A model generated the notes under the pieces. The model was not told the DNA's origin, did no database searches, and worked only from the letters and a program-made list of their open reading frames with translations. From an uncultured Erysipelotrichales bacterium (GTDB lineage Bacteria; Bacillota_I; Bacilli_A; Erysipelotrichales; Coprobacillaceae): DNA of 7,623 bases. The stretch is from NCBI GenBank assembly GCA_934754755.1, contig CAKVJS010000047.1:1-7623 (forward strand). The letters are read 5' to 3'. The stretch's first letter is position 1. Each line of letters starts with the position of its first letter. This document shows, piece by piece, positions 4,266 to 7,623 of this stretch. The position numbers were made by a program, and so were the translations under genes.

Positions 4266-5468
4266 ATGAATAAAAGACATATTTTCCCCAATGTTTTTCT
4301 AACCCTTTCATTGTTAGCTTTAGCAACGATTAGCTGTGTGGCGATTAAATCCGCTACGCCGATTATCACGAGACTAACACATCCAGAAAATCTATGGTTA
4401 AAACAGCTTTTTTTCTATTTTATTTCCTTTATTGTAATTTATATTACCTATTCTTTTGGAACGGAGCGGATATTTAATTGTATATGGATCTTATATGGTA
4501 TATTACTCATTCTATTGTTAGGTTTAGTAATCGAACGCTTTGGATTTAGTATGTTCGGAGCTCATATTGTACCTTTCGCTAAAAGTGTTAATGGTGCCAC
4601 CCGTTGGTATTCCCTGCCGGGGTTTGATTTACAACCTTCTGAATTTGTTAAAATCATCCTTATTATTTGTACTTCTCATGTAATGGATAAACACAATAAG
4701 AAATATCCGATTCATAACTTCCATAATGACTGTATTATGATTGCTAAGGCAATCGCTGTAAGTGCTCCAACATGTATCCTTGTCTTTCTTCAAAATGATG
4801 CCGGTTTTACCTCATTGCTTCTAGTCTCTATTATCTTTATCCTTTTTGCGAGTGGATTACAAATACAGTGGTTTATAGTTGGTGGCATTGCAGCCCTGTT
4901 AGGTATTGGAATATTAACCTATATCTTCATTGAACAACATGATATTTTTGCCCGCCTAATTGGTAGTACCTATCGATTAAATCGATTTTATGGTTGGGTT
5001 GATCCTGAGGGAACCTATACAAAACAAGGATTCCAAGTATTTAATGGATTGATATCCTTTGGTACTGCGGGTATGTTTGGCCATGGTTTTCAAAGTAAAG
5101 TGATTTTATTTCCCGAAGCACAAACGGACTTTATCTTTGCGGTCATTGCTCAATCCTTCGGTTTTATCGGCGGTATTATTACCATCCTCGCTATTGTCGG
5201 TTGTAATATATCTTTGCTTTCCATTGCTTTTCAAACCAAACAATGTCGTTATAAATATTTTATTTCTGGCTTATTTGGTTTACTACTCTTCCAACAAATA
5301 TGGAATATATCGATGGTTATGGGCTCGGTTCCGATTACCGGTATTACCTTACCCTTACTATCCTATGGAGGTTCGTCCCTATTATCGTATATGATTGCCT
5401 TTGGAATGGTATTTGAAATAGACAAACAAAATAAAATATTAAAATTAAAATCATATTATAGTAATTAG
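4266..5468 (+). CDS. SEDS family peptidoglycan glycosyltransferase (RodA/FtsW/SpoVE-like)
   Basis: A 400-residue polytopic membrane protein, the usual length for SEDS enzymes, which polymerise lipid II into glycan strands together with a class B penicillin-binding protein. The ATG has AAGGAG 8 bases upstream. About ten hydrophobic segments are visible. Signatures in order are NGATRWYSLPGFDLQPSEFVKI (109-130, split here as NGATRW and QPSEF), QNDAGFTSLL (176-185), YGWVDPEGTYTKQGFQ (242-257), PEAQTDFIFAVI (283-294) and GSVPITGITLPLLSYGGSS (353-371). D288 in TDFIF matches the catalytically essential Asp of RodA/FtsW; Gln before TDFIF also occurs in Bacillus SpoVE-type proteins. No penicillin-binding-protein gene is adjacent, so elongation, division or sporulation roles cannot be told apart. 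It is monocistronic, with its own promoter and a terminator that overlaps the stop codon. Confidence 0.95.
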   Translation: MNKRHIFPNVFLTLSLLALATISCVAIKSATPIITRLTHPENLWLKQLFFYFISFIVIYITYSFGTERIFNCIWILYGILLILLLGLVIERFGFSMFGAHIVPFAKSVNGATRWYSLPGFDLQPSEFVKIILIICTSHVMDKHNKKYPIHNFHNDCIMIAKAIAVSAPTCILVFLQNDAGFTSLLLVSIIFILFASGLQIQWFIVGGIAALLGIGILTYIFIEQHDIFARLIGSTYRLNRFYGWVDPEGTYTKQGFQVFNGLISFGTAGMFGHGFQSKVILFPEAQTDFIFAVIAQSFGFIGGIITILAIVGCNISLLSIAFQTKQCRYKYFISGLFGLLLFQQIWNISMVMGSVPITGITLPLLSYGGSSLLSYMIAFGMVFEIDKQNKILKLKSYYSN

Positions 5469-5499
5469 TTTACTTTGCAACATAAAGTAAACTTTTTTT
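5467..5499 (+). terminator. Intrinsic terminator of the SEDS gene
   Basis: A perfect 10-bp stem AGTTTACTTT/AAAGTAAACT with a 7-base loop, followed by T to 5499. The first two stem bases are the last two of the TAG stop codon, so the terminator begins inside the gene. It separates this gene from the lipoprotein gene. Confidence 0.92.
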
Positions 5500-5579
5500 G
5501 ACGACACAATATAATGTTTTTTTCCTATCCATCCATGCTATAACGTTAGTATGCATAGTATAAGAGAAAGGAGGAGCTC

Positions 5580-6593
5580 TTGAAAAAAAGCATGCACCTT
5601 TTCTTGATTTTTTTGTTACTTACCCAGACTGCCTGTGCAAATATTTCTGTACAACGCCCATCTTTAAAAATAGTGACTACGATTTATCCATCCTTTGATT
5701 GGGTTCACCAAATCATTGGCAGTGAACAAGCAGCCTCCATTTTATTATTAGCCTCCCATACAAATATGCATGATTATCTCCCTAGCGAAGAAGACATAGA
5801 GCGTATTAAACAGTGTGATATGTTTATTTATGTGGGTGGCCCATCTGAAAGTTGGGTTAAAAATATACCCTTCAATAAAAAAACAATCGTTATCAATCTC
5901 TTTGATATTGTAAAACATTCTTTAAAATCACAGGATGAAAGTCAAAATATTCATTCCATGTCTGTATTTGGTATGCGCAATGACTATCCTATAACGAATC
6001 CTTCCTTGCTTAGTGGCGCACAGGATGAATCAAAGTACGATGAACACATCTGGTTATCCCTTAAGAACGCTAGCTTAATTTGTTCCTATATCGCAAATAA
6101 ACTTATGCAAGTACAACCACAATATAAAAATGTATATGCGAAAAATGTTTCTCTATACCTACAAAAACTAGAGGAATTAGACAATTCCTATCGATCGATG
6201 ATACAAGCCTCCCCCAATCAAACTCTCATATTCGCCAATGCCTTTCCGTACCGATATATAATCGATGAAACAAACGTATCCTATTTCTCCGCTTATCCAA
6301 ACTGTCAAAACAGTACTTCTATTGCTCCCGATATGGCTGCCTTTTTGGCCCATAAAATTGACAGCCTCCATATTTCCTATGTATTGTCAACCGAAATTGA
6401 TAATACTGGACTCGCCAAACAAATTATAGAAAGAACCCGTTCAAAAAATCAAAAGATCATTGTCCTTAATACTATGCATATCGCTCCTAGACAAAACAAA
6501 GACTATATAACCATTATGAAAGATACCCTCGAAACGTTAAAAAAAGTATTACAATATAAACCCGAACAACAAACTGCTGAATTAACAATATAA
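5580..6593 (+). CDS. ZnuA-like metal ABC transporter substrate-binding lipoprotein
   Basis: A 337-residue periplasmic-binding-type protein (SBP_bac_9/ZnuA cluster) that would capture Zn2+ or Mn2+ outside the membrane for an ABC importer. The TTG at 5580 is chosen because AAAGGAGGAG lies 5 bases upstream; the next ATG (5592) is too far from it and would shorten the basic N-terminus. Residues 1-19 form a signal peptide ending LLLTQTAC, with Cys-19 as the likely lipidated residue, though Gln at -3 is an unusual lipobox. Metal-site motifs are TNMHDYLPS (H64), DEHIWLSLKNA (H156), FANAFPYRY (N220) and LSTEID (E272). Related Clostridia proteins, from memory, have Asp where N220 sits (FxDRFPFRY), and classical ZnuA has His, so the third ligand is altered. 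No His-rich loop is present. No ATPase or permease gene is adjacent; both neighbouring units are closed by terminators, so it is an orphan here. Confidence 0.88.
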   Translation: MKKSMHLFLIFLLLTQTACANISVQRPSLKIVTTIYPSFDWVHQIIGSEQAASILLLASHTNMHDYLPSEEDIERIKQCDMFIYVGGPSESWVKNIPFNKKTIVINLFDIVKHSLKSQDESQNIHSMSVFGMRNDYPITNPSLLSGAQDESKYDEHIWLSLKNASLICSYIANKLMQVQPQYKNVYAKNVSLYLQKLEELDNSYRSMIQASPNQTLIFANAFPYRYIIDETNVSYFSAYPNCQNSTSIAPDMAAFLAHKIDSLHISYVLSTEIDNTGLAKQIIERTRSKNQKIIVLNTMHIAPRQNKDYITIMKDTLETLKKVLQYKPEQQTAELTI

Positions 6594-6621
6594 AAAAGTT
6601 TGCCTTAGGACAAACTTTTTT
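6592..6621. terminator. Bidirectional terminator between lipoprotein and sugar kinase genes
   Basis: An 11-bp stem AAAAAAGTTTG/CAAACTTTTTT with an inner CC/GG pairing has T-tracts on both strands. It overlaps the lipoprotein stop codon on one side and lies 7 bases after the kinase stop on the other, so it serves both convergent genes. Confidence 0.92.
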
Positions 6622-6628
6622 ATTACTA

Positions 6629-7623
6629 TTATCGTTGAATGGGCGCATATGCATTTTCCATATATGCAAGTACTTCTGCCTCACTAACTGTATTAACATC
6701 ACCTATAATACTATGCTTTAAAACAGAGGCACTACAACCAAAATCAATCACAAAGGCACTGTCTTTATTTTGTAACAGGGCATGGATGCATCCGCTAATG
6801 AAGGCATCTCCAGCTCCCACCCGATCCATAATATCATCAATGGTATATGTTTTTGAACAAACTAAAGTATTATTACAATAGTGGTAACCAGTTAGACGAT
6901 TTACACTAGCTGACATGATTTCCCTTTGCGTACTTACCATATGTCTAATGTTAGGATACTGTTTTTGAATTTGGCCATAAATATCGGTTAATTGATCAAC
7001 AAATGTTGTTTTTTTCGTTTGCATAGAGAGCAAATATTGTCCGTCTAACAAGCCAGCTGACAAGATGGAAACGTAGGGAAGCACACTGCGCATAGCATCG
7101 CCCGCTTCTTTTTGACTCCATAAGTTAGCTCGATAATTTGAATCATACACAACTAAAATACCATGTTCCTGACAATATTTCATAATATTGAGGATCAGTT
7201 GTTGTACTTGCTTTCCTAAAGCCATGGTAATGCCAGAAACAATAAAGACATCTTTATCTTTACAGATTGTCGCAACATCAAATGCATCTTTTTGCATCGA
7301 TGTCATCGCAGAATCGGCTCGATCATATAGCACCTTACTCGCTCGATTACCGCTACCTACTTCTAGATAATAACAGCCCACTCGTCCTTTAGAACGTACG
7401 ATATATTCCGTATCTACTTGATGACTCCGCAAGAATTGTAAAATACCATCGCCTAAGGCATTGTCGCTAACTTTACTAAACAAGAAACTTTCATGACCAA
7501 AGTTCGCTAAGCTAACAGCAATATTTGTCTCACTACCACCAACATGCGTTTGAAAGGATAGATCTTGTATACGCACGCCCTTAGCCGTTGAATAGCGAAG
7601 TAAAACCTCACCCATACATAAAC
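6629..7623 (-). CDS. PfkB-family sugar kinase, 2-keto-3-deoxygluconate kinase-like (5' end outside window)
   Basis: A ribokinase/PfkB-fold kinase that would phosphorylate a sugar or sugar acid with ATP, most like 2-keto-3-deoxygluconate kinase (KdgK) of hexuronate breakdown. Numbering from the Met at 7615: MGEVLLRYS (1-9), the sugar-binding GGSETNIAVSLANFG (26-40), YYLEVGSGNRASKVLYDRA (82-100), DSNYRANLW (158-166), and the C-terminal PfkB signature DRVGAGDAFISG (264-275) with catalytic D270. The family normally has several residues before the GEvLLR strand, and the frame stays open to the right edge (Leu-Cys codons before this Met). The true start therefore almost certainly lies beyond the window, and the Met at 7615 is internal. 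No ribosome site is visible in the last 8 bases. No KDPG aldolase gene is in view to confirm the pathway. PfkB family is certain; KDG is the most likely substrate. Confidence 0.9.
   Translation of the reverse strand, partial: LCMGEVLLRYSTAKGVRIQDLSFQTHVGGSETNIAVSLANFGHESFLFSKVSDNALGDGILQFLRSHQVDTEYIVRSKGRVGCYYLEVGSGNRASKVLYDRADSAMTSMQKDAFDVATICKDKDVFIVSGITMALGKQVQQLILNIMKYCQEHGILVVYDSNYRANLWSQKEAGDAMRSVLPYVSILSAGLLDGQYLLSMQTKKTTFVDQLTDIYGQIQKQYPNIRHMVSTQREIMSASVNRLTGYHYCNNTLVCSKTYTIDDIMDRVGAGDAFISGCIHALLQNKDSAFVIDFGCSASVLKHSIIGDVNTVSEAEVLAYMENAYAPIQR

Noticed and set aside
5498..5515. TTGACG and a perfect TATAAT before the lipoprotein gene
   Set aside because: Only 6 bases apart, so they cannot act together. 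TATAAC (5539) and TATAAG (5559) also lack a -35. No convincing promoter or Zur/MntR box could be chosen.

Overview
The window is AT-rich DNA with Shine-Dalgarno sites close to the GGAGG consensus, TTG starts as well as ATG, and many hairpin-plus-T-tract terminators. That fits a low-GC Bacillota genome. The Csp-type subtilisin with a jelly-roll insert and the flavour of the metal-binding lipoprotein point to Clostridia (Lachnospirales or relatives), but this is from memory of protein families and no search was run. It reads as chromosome: no transposase, integrase, tRNA, rRNA or CRISPR array was seen.

Layout. Left (144-2183, minus strand): a two-gene unit made of an 86-residue unknown protein followed by a secreted-type S8 protease with an intact Asp-His-Ser triad, closed by a terminator at 144-167. 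Divergent from it (2251-3507, plus) is a YcaQ/HTH_42-family DNA glycosylase-like protein. On the right are a SEDS glycosyltransferase of the RodA/FtsW type (4266-5468, plus), a ZnuA-like metal-binding lipoprotein (5580-6593, plus), and a PfkB/2-keto-3-deoxygluconate-kinase-like sugar kinase (6629 to the right edge, minus) whose 5' end lies outside the window. These genes look like separate transcription units: a terminator follows the SEDS gene, and another is shared by the convergent lipoprotein and kinase genes.

The most interesting part is the roughly 760-base stretch between the glycosylase and SEDS genes, which has no long ORF. It holds what looks like a complete, compact type I toxin-antitoxin locus. 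A 33-residue membrane-peptide gene lies on the minus strand (3708-3809) with a strong but hairpin-occluded Shine-Dalgarno. A strong plus-strand promoter (3600-3628) fires a predicted ~89-nt RNA towards it, and both transcripts end at one bidirectional terminator (3693-3723). The RNA carries a 28-nt near-copy (3661-3688) of the DNA over the toxin's ribosome site, start codon and first codons (3795-3824), so it can pair with that part of the toxin mRNA away from the overlap. This is the organisation of the plasmid pAD1 par (Fst/RNAI-RNAII) locus, but the peptide does not look like Fst.

To the right of the toxin are a second direct repeat (3857-3878 and 4036-4062), a perfect 10-bp inverted repeat, and a possible second small RNA ending at a terminator at 4083-4114. 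That RNA could pair with the 5' end of the toxin mRNA. The other genes show no evident functional link to one another beyond cell-envelope, DNA-repair and nutrient housekeeping.
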